A DNA stretch of 64,000 nucleotides from Cellulophaga sp. L1A9. GTDB lineage: Bacteria > Bacteroidota > Bacteroidia > Flavobacteriales > Flavobacteriaceae. Each line of letters starts with the position of its first letter. Position 1 is the first letter of the stretch. The stretch spans positions 1,488,001-1,552,000 of the forward strand of contig NZ_CP047027.1 in assembly GCF_009797025.1 (NCBI RefSeq), read 5' to 3'. Shown piece after piece: positions 46,865 through 56,155 of the stretch. The notes beneath the pieces were generated by a model, which saw only the letters and a program-made list of their open reading frames with translations, ran no database searches and had not been told where the DNA came from. The position numbers and the translations under genes are program-made.

Positions 46865-49408
46865 TTAAAAGTTAAGTTTTAATCCTAAACTAAATGTTCT
46901 TCCGAAACCATAGTATACTAAAGCTGTATTAGCTACAGAACCGTCACCATCATTACCTTCAGAAACGTACTCCGTATTTAAAACATTATTCATTCTACCA
47001 GTCAACCTTGCATCAAAACCACCAAATTCGAAGTTATGAGAGATTGCTGTATCAAATAAACCATAAGCTGGCAATTCCCATGCCTCAGGCGCAACTTCTC
47101 CTCTATCACTAGGGTCAAAAGACGCATATAAATCTGCGTAGTAATTATAATCTACCGTGAATGTTGTTTTGTCTGTTAATTTATAGTTTGTACCTACAGC
47201 TAATGTTGTTTGAGCAGCATCACCTACATGTAAACCTTCAATATATAAATCAACTGTATCTACTAATGTTTGATCTTCATCAAAAATTTGAACACCTGTT
47301 ACATTATTATCCCATTTCCAATCTCCTATTGAAGACATCGCTGTAATGGTAAGTTTATCAGTAACTCTATAGTTGAAATCAATTTCAAGTCCTTGGTGAA
47401 CTGCATTTACCCCAAGTACGTTAGCACTATTAAAAGTACCATCAGGCTCTGTGTAAGAAACACTTTCAGATCTATCCTTCCAAGATGTTCTATACAAGTT
47501 TACGTTTGCACTTAATTTTTCTGATCTATAGCCGTAACCCAATTCAAAACTGATTACTTTTTCATTAGCTGCATCACTAAAAATATCTTCATTATTAAAA
47601 TTCGGGAAAACCGCATCAAAATCTGGAGCTTTTTCAAAATAACCTGCATTAATAAATACATTGTGGTTACCATCAATCCTGTAGTTACCACCACCTTTAA
47701 CACTGTAACCAAAAAAGTTGTACCAATCTGTCTCTCGTAAATTATCAGACTCTAAATATTGAAAATAATCAACTCTTTTATAACCTGTATTAGAACCTGA
47801 TAAAGATAAGTACGTATTAATATCTTCAGTAACATCATACTCTAATTGAGTAAATAAACCATACCAACCTACTAAACCATCGTTATTATAGCTTAATTTG
47901 TCTCCTACCTGCAATCCCGCATCTGGATTATTTACATTAGAATCATCATATAAATATTGACCACCTAACAAATCTGTTACTTCTCTGTAATGCTTTCCTT
48001 TATAGCTTCTTAAATCTACACCACCCAAAAACACTAAATCATCAGTTAAATCTACTTTTAAAGTAGATAAAACACCGTACCAATTATGATTATTAAATGA
48101 AGCTCTTAAAGCTGAAGTAGAACCATTTGCTCCATTCGCAATATTTTCATCTACTATACGGTCAATATCAACAGGACCAAAGTTACCTATCTTATATTCT
48201 GAACTACTAAATTTACTAGTATCATCGCCAGCAGTACCACCACCACCACCTGATCCGAAGGATACATAAGCAACTGTTGATAAGTTAGTTTTCTCATTAA
48301 TATCCCAATAATGGTTTAATGACATTTGAGGTTTATTATAAAAGTTATCTTCTATATGTTTAACCTGACCATTATCATATCCCCAATCAGAATTATATCT
48401 TATTCCTGATTCAGAAGCTTGATATGTTTGAATTAACTGTCTATTTTGTCTTTGACCATGTCTTTGAGTAGATCCAAATCCTGTAAAAGATATTTTATGA
48501 GCATCGTTAATCTGCTTAGATATATTTAAGAAGTAAGAGATACCTTTAAATTCAGTACCATCTACATAACCATCACCTTGAGTAGAAGAGCCCGATACTG
48601 TAACTGCTAAACCTTTATCAGACAATCCTGTAGAATACGTAAAACCATATTTTTCATAACCATCATTTGCCAAAGAAGCGTAAATACTACCACCTTCTTC
48701 AACATCTGTAGTTTTTGTTACGATATTAATTGTACCACCAATAGAAGGCACGGCAATTTTTGAAGCACCTAAACCTCTTTGTACTTGCATTGCGCTAGTA
48801 ACGTCACCTAAACCAGCCCAGTTAGACCAATAGACAGCACCGTTCTCCATATCGTTTACAGGAATACCGTTGATCATTACAGCAACGTTTTCAGAACTAA
48901 ATCCTCTAATATTTACCCTACCATCACCATAACCACCACCTGATTTTGTAGCATATATACCCGGTGTTGATTTTAAAATTTCAGGAAATTCTTGAGTTCC
49001 TAATTTCAATTCAATATCACCTGCTTTAATAGTAGAAACGGCAACAGGAGTTTTACGATCTACAGCTAAAGAATATGTTGTTACAATTACTTCATCTAAA
49101 GCACTTGCATCAGCATCTAAAGAAATACTTCCTAAGCTAGTAGAACCACTAGTAATTGAAAATGACACCTCTTTACTTTTATATCCAATATAAGAAACAA
49201 CTAAAGACCCACTTGAAGCTGAAGCATTTATTGAAAAGTTACCATCAAAATCCGTTACTGTACCATTTTTTGTTCCTTTTACCAGAACATTAGCCCCTGG
49301 AAGTGGCTCGTTTGAATCACTACCGACAATAATACCGGTAATTGTCCCCTGTGAAAAAGCAACTGCCGAAAACAATAATGCGACAATTGTGAAATAAAAT
49401 TTTCTCAT
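46865..49408 (-). CDS. TonB-dependent receptor, nuclease-linked (paralogue B)
   Basis: From the ATG at 49408 this is an 847-residue receptor with a good signal peptide (MRKFYFTIVALLFSAVAFSQ). A longer frame adds 19 unlikely basic residues. A carboxypeptidase-D-like domain (about 20-105; NGTVTDFDGNFSI) precedes the plug (VMINGIPVNDMENGAVYWSN, then WAGLGDVTS) and barrel, ending YYGFGRTFSLGLKLNF. The NWAGL block and C-terminal GFGRT link it to the receptor at 38975. A Gly-rich loop (GSGGGGGTAGDD) lies near residue 385. It is the first gene of an operon with the five-repeat lipoprotein. Confidence 0.87.
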   Translation of the reverse strand: MRKFYFTIVALLFSAVAFSQGTITGIIVGSDSNEPLPGANVLVKGTKNGTVTDFDGNFSINASASSGSLVVSYIGYKSKEVSFSITSGSTSLGSISLDADASALDEVIVTTYSLAVDRKTPVAVSTIKAGDIELKLGTQEFPEILKSTPGIYATKSGGGYGDGRVNIRGFSSENVAVMINGIPVNDMENGAVYWSNWAGLGDVTSAMQVQRGLGASKIAVPSIGGTINIVTKTTDVEEGGSIYASLANDGYEKYGFTYSTGLSDKGLAVTVSGSSTQGDGYVDGTEFKGISYFLNISKQINDAHKISFTGFGSTQRHGQRQNRQLIQTYQASESGIRYNSDWGYDNGQVKHIEDNFYNKPQMSLNHYWDINEKTNLSTVAYVSFGSGGGGGTAGDDTSKFSSSEYKIGNFGPVDIDRIVDENIANGANGSTSALRASFNNHNWYGVLSTLKVDLTDDLVFLGGVDLRSYKGKHYREVTDLLGGQYLYDDSNVNNPDAGLQVGDKLSYNNDGLVGWYGLFTQLEYDVTEDINTYLSLSGSNTGYKRVDYFQYLESDNLRETDWYNFFGYSVKGGGNYRIDGNHNVFINAGYFEKAPDFDAVFPNFNNEDIFSDAANEKVISFELGYGYRSEKLSANVNLYRTSWKDRSESVSYTEPDGTFNSANVLGVNAVHQGLEIDFNYRVTDKLTITAMSSIGDWKWDNNVTGVQIFDEDQTLVDTVDLYIEGLHVGDAAQTTLAVGTNYKLTDKTTFTVDYNYYADLYASFDPSDRGEVAPEAWELPAYGLFDTAISHNFEFGGFDARLTGRMNNVLNTEYVSEGNDGDGSVANTALVYYGFGRTFSLGLKLNF

Positions 49409-49581
49409 TTTTCTAAGTGTTATTTTAGTTTTAGTTTTGCTGCAAAAGTGAAACTTTAATTGCACTTGTATATTAACAAAACGTTAAATTAGCTTTGCTA
49501 AAATTAACATAAAAACACGTGTCTAACACCTGTAGAACAAGAACTTATCAACTTTTATTAAGAAAAAGAGAAAAAGGCCAA

Positions 49582-51219
49582 TTATTTCTTAAAATTCTGC
49601 AAAAGATTTAATGTAGAGGAATCATGCTTAGCAATTTCGGAATTCTCTATATCCTTAAGAATAGTGGTTGCTAGTTGTTTTCCTAATTCTACCCCCCACT
49701 GATCGTAACTAAATATATTCCAAACAACGCCTTGAACAAATATTTTGTGCTCATACATGGCAATTAAAGCTCCTAAACTTTCTGGAGTTAACTTGTCTAT
49801 CAATAAACTATTTGTAGGATTGTTACCTTGAAAAACTTTGAAAGGAATCAATTCTTTTAAAGTTTTTTCATCCATTCCTTTTTCTACCAGCTCTTTCTCT
49901 ACCTCAGCAGCATCCTTCCCATTCATTAATGCCTCCGTTTGAGCAAAGAAATTTGCCATAAGCTTATTATGATGATCAACATCACCATGAAGAGATTCTC
50001 TATACCCAATAAAATCTGTAGGGATTAATTTTGTTCCTTGATGTATTAATTGAAAAAACGCATGTTGAGAGTTTGTTCCTGGTTCTCCCCAGATAATTGT
50101 ACCTGTTTGATACGTAACAGGATTCCCTCCTCTATCAACACTTTTTCCATTACTTTCCATAATACCTTGTTGTAAATATGCCGAAAAACGACTCAGGTAT
50201 TGTGTATACGGAATTATGGCTTCTGTTTCTGCTTCATAAAAATTATTATACCAAACACTTATTAATGCTAAAACTACCGGAATGTTTTGATCAAAATCTT
50301 CATTCTTAAAATGCTCATCCATTTCATTTGCTCCTTTTAATAAAGCATCAAAATTTTCAAAGCCTACTGCTAATGCAATAGATAAACCTACCGCACTCCA
50401 CAATGAAAAACGACCACCAACCCAATCCCACATCGGGAACACGTTCTCAGAAGCAATACCAAACTCCGCTATTTTTTCTGTATTGGTAGAAACTGCAGCA
50501 AAATGCTTAGCAACATCTGCTTGTGTAGCGTGTTTTAAAAACCATTTTTTAATGGTTGTTGCATTACTCAATGTTTCTTGTGTTGTGAAAGTCTTAGAAA
50601 CTACCACAAACAATGTTGTTTCTGGATCTAAATGGCGTAAAGTTTCATATACGTGATCACCATCTACATTACTCACAAAATGCATTTTTAAATGATTGCC
50701 GTAAAACTGTAACGCTTTAACAACCATTTCCGGACCTAAATCTGATCCTCCAATACCTATATTTACAACATCTGTAAACTTCTTTCCCGTGAACCCCTTT
50801 TTAGCACCCGAAATAACAGATTCGGTAAACCCTTTTATCTTTTCTTTAACCTCGTAAATTTCTGGCATTACATTTTCACCATCCACCAATACAGTATCAG
50901 ATTTCTTAGCTCTTAATGCCGTATGAAGCACTGCTCTACCTTCCGTTTGATTAATAATATCACCCCCAAAATACTTTCCTATAGCATCTTTTAATTTTAC
51001 TTCTTCCGCTAAGCTAAGCAACAAGTCTAAAGTTTCTTTAGAAAGTCTATTTTTTGAAAAATCTACTAAAAAATCGTTCCAGGTAATACTAAACGCATCA
51101 GCACGGTCAGAATCCGATTTAAAATATTCTTTTATTTCTTGATTCTTATTTGCATTGAAATGATCTGTTAATTGCTTCCATGCTTTTGTACTGGTAGGAT
51201 TAATATTTTGTAGTGCCAT
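49582..51219 (-). CDS. pgi: Glucose-6-phosphate isomerase
   Basis: Interconverts glucose-6-phosphate and fructose-6-phosphate. The 545 residues match the long bacterial form (E. coli 549). Motifs: [41 protein letters not shown], the signature [19 protein letters not shown] with the catalytic His, and the C-terminal [10 protein letters not shown] with the active-site Lys. It lies two bases after the M23 peptidase gene, so it may be read with kynA and the peptidase. Confidence 0.97.
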   Translation of the reverse strand: MALQNINPTSTKAWKQLTDHFNANKNQEIKEYFKSDSDRADAFSITWNDFLVDFSKNRLSKETLDLLLSLAEEVKLKDAIGKYFGGDIINQTEGRAVLHTALRAKKSDTVLVDGENVMPEIYEVKEKIKGFTESVISGAKKGFTGKKFTDVVNIGIGGSDLGPEMVVKALQFYGNHLKMHFVSNVDGDHVYETLRHLDPETTLFVVVSKTFTTQETLSNATTIKKWFLKHATQADVAKHFAAVSTNTEKIAEFGIASENVFPMWDWVGGRFSLWSAVGLSIALAVGFENFDALLKGANEMDEHFKNEDFDQNIPVVLALISVWYNNFYEAETEAIIPYTQYLSRFSAYLQQGIMESNGKSVDRGGNPVTYQTGTIIWGEPGTNSQHAFFQLIHQGTKLIPTDFIGYRESLHGDVDHHNKLMANFFAQTEALMNGKDAAEVEKELVEKGMDEKTLKELIPFKVFQGNNPTNSLLIDKLTPESLGALIAMYEHKIFVQGVVWNIFSYDQWGVELGKQLATTILKDIENSEIAKHDSSTLNLLQNFKK

Positions 51220-51221
51220 TT

Positions 51222-52511
51222 TTATTTACGTGTTAACTGTTGTTCTTGTTCTTGTTCTTTAACTTCTACTTCTGTTTTTACTTCAGTATAGGGTACGCTA
51301 TCTAATTTTGCCTTAATAGGATTCATAAAATCAAAATACCCTACTCTTAAGGAATCTGCTAATGGTTCTGCCGCAGGTAACTTTTCTCTTAAAGGATCTA
51401 CTTGCTGACCATTCTTCCAAAAACGATAACACACATGCGGACCTCCCGAATTTCCCGTCATCCCAATCCAACCAATAACATCACCTTGATGCACATATTG
51501 GCCTTTTTTAACGTTCTGATTTTTCATGTGCAAGTACTGCGTACTATACGTTCCATTGTGCTGAATCTTAACAAACTTACCATTACCACCTCTACGCGTA
51601 GATTCTACAACAGTACCGTTTGCAGTCGCTAAAATAGGTGTTCCTATAGGTGCTGCATAATCTGTACCTTTATGAGGCCTAACTTTATACCCATAATAAG
51701 CTATTCTTCTATTGAGATTATAACGAGAAGATATTCTACTAAATTCTACCGGAGCTTTTAAAAAGGTACGACGCAGATTTTTAGCCTCTTCATTGTAATA
51801 ATCGGTAACATTGTTAAGGGAATCTGTCTGATATGCAAAAGCATAAAAAGATTCGCCATTATGCTCAAAAAAGGCCGCTTCTATAGGTTCTGCACCTGCA
51901 TAAATGCTATCATTAATATATTTCTCCTTATAAAGCACTTTAAACCTATCCCCTTTCTGTAGTCGAAAGAAATCTATTGACCATGCATAGATTTCGGATA
52001 AGTTATTTGTAACGCCATAATCTATTCCTTGCTCGTTTATAGCTGTAGATAAATTTGAATTTATTACTCCTGAAGCTACTCGTTCAACATATTTTACATT
52101 TTTCTTACCCCGATAAGCAATAACCGAATCGCGCAGATCTACAACAGTATAATTAATACGATCATCTTCATAGATGAAAAATTGAGCTATTTCTGAAGTA
52201 TCTTTAGATTTTAATATCGCATACGGTTTACCAATCTTTATTCTTCGAACATCAAAAGTATCTTTAAACTCTGTTGATATTTTAAAAATTTTCTGATAAT
52301 CTACCTTGTTCTTAATCATTAGGTCGCCAAAACTATCGCCATTACGAACGGTATCTTTTAAAACAACAAAATCATCTAGATTAAAACCATAGGCTTCCAC
52401 AATTGGTTTTTCTATAACTTCTACTTTCTCAACAGTATCTTTCTCTTTCTTTTCATCTCCGCAGGAGCTTAAAAAAAGGCAAGTCAAAATAATCAAACAA
52501 ATTTTTTGCAT
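51222..52511 (-). CDS. M23 family metallopeptidase lipoprotein
   Basis: A 429-residue lipoprotein from the ATG at 52511 ([17 protein letters not shown], Cys17); a TTG six bases upstream is also in frame. The N-terminal 270 residues are unassigned apart from a LysM-like opening ([19 protein letters not shown]). The C-terminal LytM/M23 domain has the zinc motifs [11 protein letters not shown] and HMKNQ, and [10 protein letters not shown]. Such enzymes cut peptidoglycan cross-links or regulate amidases at division. The extreme C-terminus carries an EQEQEQQ tail. It lies two bases after kynA. Confidence 0.9.
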   Translation of the reverse strand: MQKICLIILTCLFLSSCGDEKKEKDTVEKVEVIEKPIVEAYGFNLDDFVVLKDTVRNGDSFGDLMIKNKVDYQKIFKISTEFKDTFDVRRIKIGKPYAILKSKDTSEIAQFFIYEDDRINYTVVDLRDSVIAYRGKKNVKYVERVASGVINSNLSTAINEQGIDYGVTNNLSEIYAWSIDFFRLQKGDRFKVLYKEKYINDSIYAGAEPIEAAFFEHNGESFYAFAYQTDSLNNVTDYYNEEAKNLRRTFLKAPVEFSRISSRYNLNRRIAYYGYKVRPHKGTDYAAPIGTPILATANGTVVESTRRGGNGKFVKIQHNGTYSTQYLHMKNQNVKKGQYVHQGDVIGWIGMTGNSGGPHVCYRFWKNGQQVDPLREKLPAAEPLADSLRVGYFDFMNPIKAKLDSVPYTEVKTEVEVKEQEQEQQLTRK

Positions 52512-52513
52512 TC

Positions 52514-53482
52514 TCAATGTGTACTTTTTTCAGGGTTAAAGATATGGTCTACCCATTGTTTTCCCCAATCATTTAACTCCTCTTTAGAATATAACGCCGG
52601 AAAAAATATAACTTTCTGAAAACTAGGAGGTAAATATTCTTTCCAGTTTGTACCACCTGTTGCGTCAATTGGCTTTTTATCTTTAGCAAGATAGCGGTAT
52701 GCAGAACCCATATGCATTAAAGGCCAATTAACATTCGCATTAATATCTAATTCTTTTAATGCCTTAATAAGTAATGGGTTTTGCTTCTCTTTTTCTGGTA
52801 ACTGAAGGTATTTTGAATAAATACTATTGTTTTCTACTTGCTTTGCAATACGAATTAACCGAGGTGTATACCTATATTCAAATTGCTTTAAGGTTAATGT
52901 TTTCTCACCCGTATCCTTATCTGTAGCTCCTTTTTTCCAATAAATATGCTCATACAATTCTTCTATTCCATGCTCTGAAGAAAAACTCTCTCGCTCCGTA
53001 TGGTGGACTAAGTTTTCCATAGAAGTAGCATAAATTTCTATCATCCTATATTGTGCTGACTGAAACCCACTGGCTGGCAACAAAGCCATTCTATATTGCA
53101 AGAACTGCTCTCGCTCCATTCCATTTATCATAATACTGAAAGATGAAATCAAAACCCTATAGTAGCCGTTAATTCTATTTGCTTTTTCAATAAAAAAAGG
53201 GACACTTTGAGTTTTATCATCTACCAATTGTTTTTGCTCATGAAGTATAAGCTTAAAATACAATTCTGTAATTTGATGATACATGATGAAAATTTCTTCA
53301 TCAGGAAAGTGTGTTCTAGGTATCTGAAGACTTAAAAGCGTATCTAAGTGGATATAATCCCAATAAGTTAGGTAGCGCTGATAAAGAAGACCATCTAAAT
53401 AAGAACTTAAATCTTGACCTGAATTTTTATATTTTTCTTCAAGCTTCGATATTTGCATATCGATATCTTCTTTACTTTTCAA
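52514..53482 (-). CDS. kynA: Tryptophan 2,3-dioxygenase
   Basis: A heme enzyme that opens the indole ring of tryptophan to give N-formylkynurenine, the first step of the kynurenine pathway. The 322-residue protein shows YLTYWDYIHLDTLLSLQ, EEIFIMYHQITELYFKLI, LPASGFQSAQYRMIE and HMGSAYRYL followed by ATGGTNW, which include the substrate-binding and heme-ligand residues. No other kynurenine gene is in the window, but hppD for tyrosine breakdown lies 1.3 kb upstream on the same strand. Confidence 0.94.
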   Translation of the reverse strand: MKSKEDIDMQISKLEEKYKNSGQDLSSYLDGLLYQRYLTYWDYIHLDTLLSLQIPRTHFPDEEIFIMYHQITELYFKLILHEQKQLVDDKTQSVPFFIEKANRINGYYRVLISSFSIMINGMEREQFLQYRMALLPASGFQSAQYRMIEIYATSMENLVHHTERESFSSEHGIEELYEHIYWKKGATDKDTGEKTLTLKQFEYRYTPRLIRIAKQVENNSIYSKYLQLPEKEKQNPLLIKALKELDINANVNWPLMHMGSAYRYLAKDKKPIDATGGTNWKEYLPPSFQKVIFFPALYSKEELNDWGKQWVDHIFNPEKSTH

Positions 53483-53532
53483 AATGGAATAAATTTAGAT
53501 TAACTGAATACGTTGAAAAAACAATGTTTTCA

Positions 53533-53571
53533 CAAAAATAGAATAAAGAATTAAAATAGAATTCTTTATTC
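53533..53571 (-). promoter_or_regulatory. kynA: -7 box of kynA with an adjacent 12-bp inverted repeat
   Basis: The minus strand reads TATTTTTG at 53533-53540, 51 bases before the kynA ATG. Directly upstream, GAATAAAGAATT (53541-53552) and AATTCTTTATTC (53560-53571) are perfect inverted arms around seven bases, covering the -33 zone. It could be an operator of kynA, a terminator for the DUF3108 gene, or both. Confidence 0.5.
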
Positions 53572-53632
53572 AAGTCAACTTTTAATCAGCCTCCATAATA
53601 CTACCTTATTTAACAAAATAGTACTTAAAATT

Positions 53633-54412
53633 TTAATCCATAATAATTTTAAACTGATTATTCAACCCATTATAGCCATCTAAATCTGCCTTTATAGATC
53701 CTACTGCAATATCTGCCTTAATCCGAATTGGTATTTTGTTCTGATCATTAGACACCCAAAGAGACAAACTCTCTTCTTCTTTAAAAACTCTACCTGATTG
53801 CACATAAGGTCTAAACCTTAAACAAGCCACCTTTCCATATTTCGTTTTTAAGGTATCTATACCAACATACTTTAATTTAAATTGATACACTCCATCATCA
53901 TCATACAGCATATCTAATTTAATAAACTCCCCTTCCGTCAAATCATTAAAATCATAATTCTTTCTAATGTAGTAAAAAGCTGAAATTAAATCTTGAACTT
54001 TATTGGTGATGGTAAAGTTTTGCTTCTTATCGTGTTTTTTATCATTAAGCTCCGCTTTTTTCTTATTGTAATCAAAATTGATTTCAATATCTTTAGTATA
54101 TCCTCCCTCATCTATCTTACGAACAAACTTATAAGGCTTACCATCTTCTTTATCAAAATAACTTTCATAAACATCATCTACCTTATAGAATACCCTTGCA
54201 GCGCCGGTTGTTTTTCCTTCTCCACGGACCTTGTACACGTTTTTACCATTTACATTATCATTAGTAAGGTGCAGCGTTGCACTACTTGCATTAAAAATAC
54301 CATAATGAATACGAAATTTGAGCCATTCTCCTGACTTGAAAGGTGCATTTTCCTCCTGCGCAGTTATTGCAGTAGTAGCTATAGCGAATATGAGTAGTAC
54401 TAAATTTTTCAT
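53633..54412 (-). CDS. DUF3108 family exported protein
   Basis: A 259-residue protein with a signal peptide (about 1-18, ITAQ). It opens FKSGEWLKFRIHYGIFNAS and continues with VRGEGKTTGAARVFYKVDD, the pattern of DUF3108, a beta-barrel-like periplasmic family of unknown role, and ends IRIKADIAVGSIKADLDGY. It lies between hppD and kynA on the same strand. Confidence 0.85.
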   Translation of the reverse strand: MKNLVLLIFAIATTAITAQEENAPFKSGEWLKFRIHYGIFNASSATLHLTNDNVNGKNVYKVRGEGKTTGAARVFYKVDDVYESYFDKEDGKPYKFVRKIDEGGYTKDIEINFDYNKKKAELNDKKHDKKQNFTITNKVQDLISAFYYIRKNYDFNDLTEGEFIKLDMLYDDDGVYQFKLKYVGIDTLKTKYGKVACLRFRPYVQSGRVFKEEESLSLWVSNDQNKIPIRIKADIAVGSIKADLDGYNGLNNQFKIIMD

Positions 54413-54560
54413 ACTTTATGTGTTGCCCTAAAGAATATAGTTTCCATAAGAGATTAATTTAAAGCAAACACTGTAAAAATAGTAAAAAACAAATATCACA
54501 GAACCAACTTTACATTTAGATAAACAAAATTTATTCCAAACTATTGCATTCCGAAAAAAA

Positions 54561-54669
54561 GAATAAAAAAAAGCCCAGTGTTTCCACTGGGCTTTCCCTA
54601 AATAACCAACCAAACTTTAAATTATGAAAAACCAATACTTAAAGTCAATAAGGGAACCACCCCTTATTT
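54561..54669 (-). ncRNA. Candidate structured small RNA downstream of hppD
   Basis: The 381-base gap 54413-54793 has no convincing gene but holds what looks like a small RNA unit. A TAACTTTG -7 box (54675-54682) would start a transcript near 54669. The transcript begins with a hairpin ATAAGGG-loop-CCCTTAT (54667-54648), then ACTTTAA (54645-54639) pairs with TTAAAGT (54620-54614), then comes a perfect 11-bp GAAA-loop hairpin (54595-54570) followed by eight T, an intrinsic terminator. Total about 108 nt. I cannot match it to a named family. It could also be a processed 3' end of the hppD message. The rest of the gap is featureless AT-rich sequence. Confidence 0.5.
54562..54596 (-). terminator. 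Intrinsic terminator of the candidate small RNA (or of hppD)
   Basis: AAAGCCCAGTG (54570-54580) and CACTGGGCTTT (54585-54595) are a perfect stem with, on the minus strand, a GAAA tetraloop and a following T run. It lies about 200 bases after the hppD stop codon. Confidence 0.9.
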
Positions 54670-54674
54670 GATGA

Positions 54675-54682
54675 CAAAGTTA
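54675..54682 (-). promoter_or_regulatory. -7 box of the candidate small RNA
   Basis: The minus strand reads TAACTTTG (TAnnTTTG), ending six bases before the first stem of the RNA. No -33 TTG at normal spacing. Confidence 0.4.
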
Positions 54683-54793
54683 AACCAAACCTTTTATTTT
54701 AAAATTAGTTTTAACGTACTTTAACTATAGTCTTAACAGTAATTTATAGAAGTTAGATAAAAATTAATAATTCATTAAGAAAATTGAGCATAT

Positions 54794-55957
54794 CTAGAGT
54801 GTTCCTCTAGCTTCTTGCTCCCTTTCTATAGCCTCAAATAAGGCTTTAAAGTTTCCTACTCCAAACGATTGCGCTCCTTTTCTTTGAATAATTTCAAAAA
54901 ACAGTGTGGGTCTATCTACAATTGTCTTGGTAAATAATTGTAAAAGATAACCTTCCTCATCTCTATCAATTAAAATTCCATGTTTTTTAAGCACCTCAAT
55001 ATCTTCGTCAATAGCTCCTACGCGCTCCAATAAATCATCATAGTATTCTTCAGGCACATATAAAAATTCTACGCCACGGTCTCTCATTGCAGATACCGTA
55101 GCTACAATATCATCTGTAGCTAATGCCAAGTGTTGCACTCCTGGCCCATTATAAAAATCTAGATACTCTTCTATTTGAGATTTCTTTTTCCCTTTTGCGG
55201 GCTCATTTACAGGAAACTTTACGCGACCATTGCCATTACTCATCACCTTACTCATCAATGCCGTATATTCTGTAGCAATATCATTGTCTACAAAAGAAAC
55301 AATTTGAGCAAAGCCCATTACTTCTCCGTAAAATTTACACCAGGTATTCATTTCATTCCAACCGACATTACCCACAATATGGTCTATAAATTTAATCCCT
55401 GTTGGTTCTGGGTTATAATGAGATTCCCATTTTCTAAATCCAGGCAAGAAAACACCCTTGTAGTTTTTGCGTTCTACAAACAAATGGACTGTTTCGCCAT
55501 ACGTGTAAACTCCAGAACGTATTACATGCCCATTTTCATCTTCTTCTTTAGTAGGCACTAAATAAGGTTTTGCTCCACGCTTTGTTGTTTCTTCAAAAGC
55601 TTTAGTCGCATCGTCTACCCACAAAGCAACAATTTTTACACCATCGCCATGTTCATTAATATGCCTATTAATCTCACCATCTTTTTGTAATGGCGTTGTT
55701 AATACCAAACGAATCTTATCTTGCTTTAAAACATAAGACACGCGATCTTTAATTCCTGTTTCTAAACCCGCATATGCTTCTGATTGAAAACCAAAAGCTG
55801 TTTTATAAAAATGCGCTGATTGCTTTGCATTACCTACGTAAAGTTCTACGTAATCCGTGCCTAATAACGGAAGAAAATCTTCTGCCTCTTTAAAAAGTTT
55901 TTTTAGAGAATATTCCGTGTTCTTTAAGTCTTTTAAATTTTTTATTTCTGCTGCCAT
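54794..55957 (-). CDS. hppD: 4-hydroxyphenylpyruvate dioxygenase
   Basis: Converts 4-hydroxyphenylpyruvate to homogentisate in tyrosine breakdown. From the ATG at 55957 the protein has 387 residues; the longer frame adds 14 residues with no family match. Two vicinal-oxygen-chelate halves are visible. The iron ligands are His193 (GIKFIDHIVGN), His276 (GPGVQHLALATDDI) and Glu355 (FFEIIQRKG). Product homogentisate would be handled by genes outside this window. No clear -7 box was found upstream. Confidence 0.95.
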   Translation of the reverse strand: MAAEIKNLKDLKNTEYSLKKLFKEAEDFLPLLGTDYVELYVGNAKQSAHFYKTAFGFQSEAYAGLETGIKDRVSYVLKQDKIRLVLTTPLQKDGEINRHINEHGDGVKIVALWVDDATKAFEETTKRGAKPYLVPTKEEDENGHVIRSGVYTYGETVHLFVERKNYKGVFLPGFRKWESHYNPEPTGIKFIDHIVGNVGWNEMNTWCKFYGEVMGFAQIVSFVDNDIATEYTALMSKVMSNGNGRVKFPVNEPAKGKKKSQIEEYLDFYNGPGVQHLALATDDIVATVSAMRDRGVEFLYVPEEYYDDLLERVGAIDEDIEVLKKHGILIDRDEEGYLLQLFTKTIVDRPTLFFEIIQRKGAQSFGVGNFKALFEAIEREQEARGTL

Positions 55958-56155
55958 GATATTTTTCTTGAAATGATTAATAAAAAGTAAGGTGTACACA
56001 AGTTTCCTCCTTAAGAATAAGAAAGAATTAAAATGGCATTACCACATGGCACGAAGGTGCGCCGTAATATCAACTCTGTATTGTAGCATTTTACAAATAT
56101 CGCAATTAAACTATAACTTTTATATTAAATTAACAACAAACCAATGGGTGCCGAA

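Noticed and set aside
54624..54671. A 15-residue plus-strand frame that might be a leader peptide
   Set aside because: It lies exactly across the hairpins of the minus-strand RNA candidate, has no attenuator or gene in its direction, and the only terminator signals in the gap favour the minus strand.
56041..56064. GGCACGAAGGTGCGCC, a small hairpin upstream of hppD
   Set aside because: Only four base pairs in the core stem and no T run; too short to call a terminator or riboswitch.
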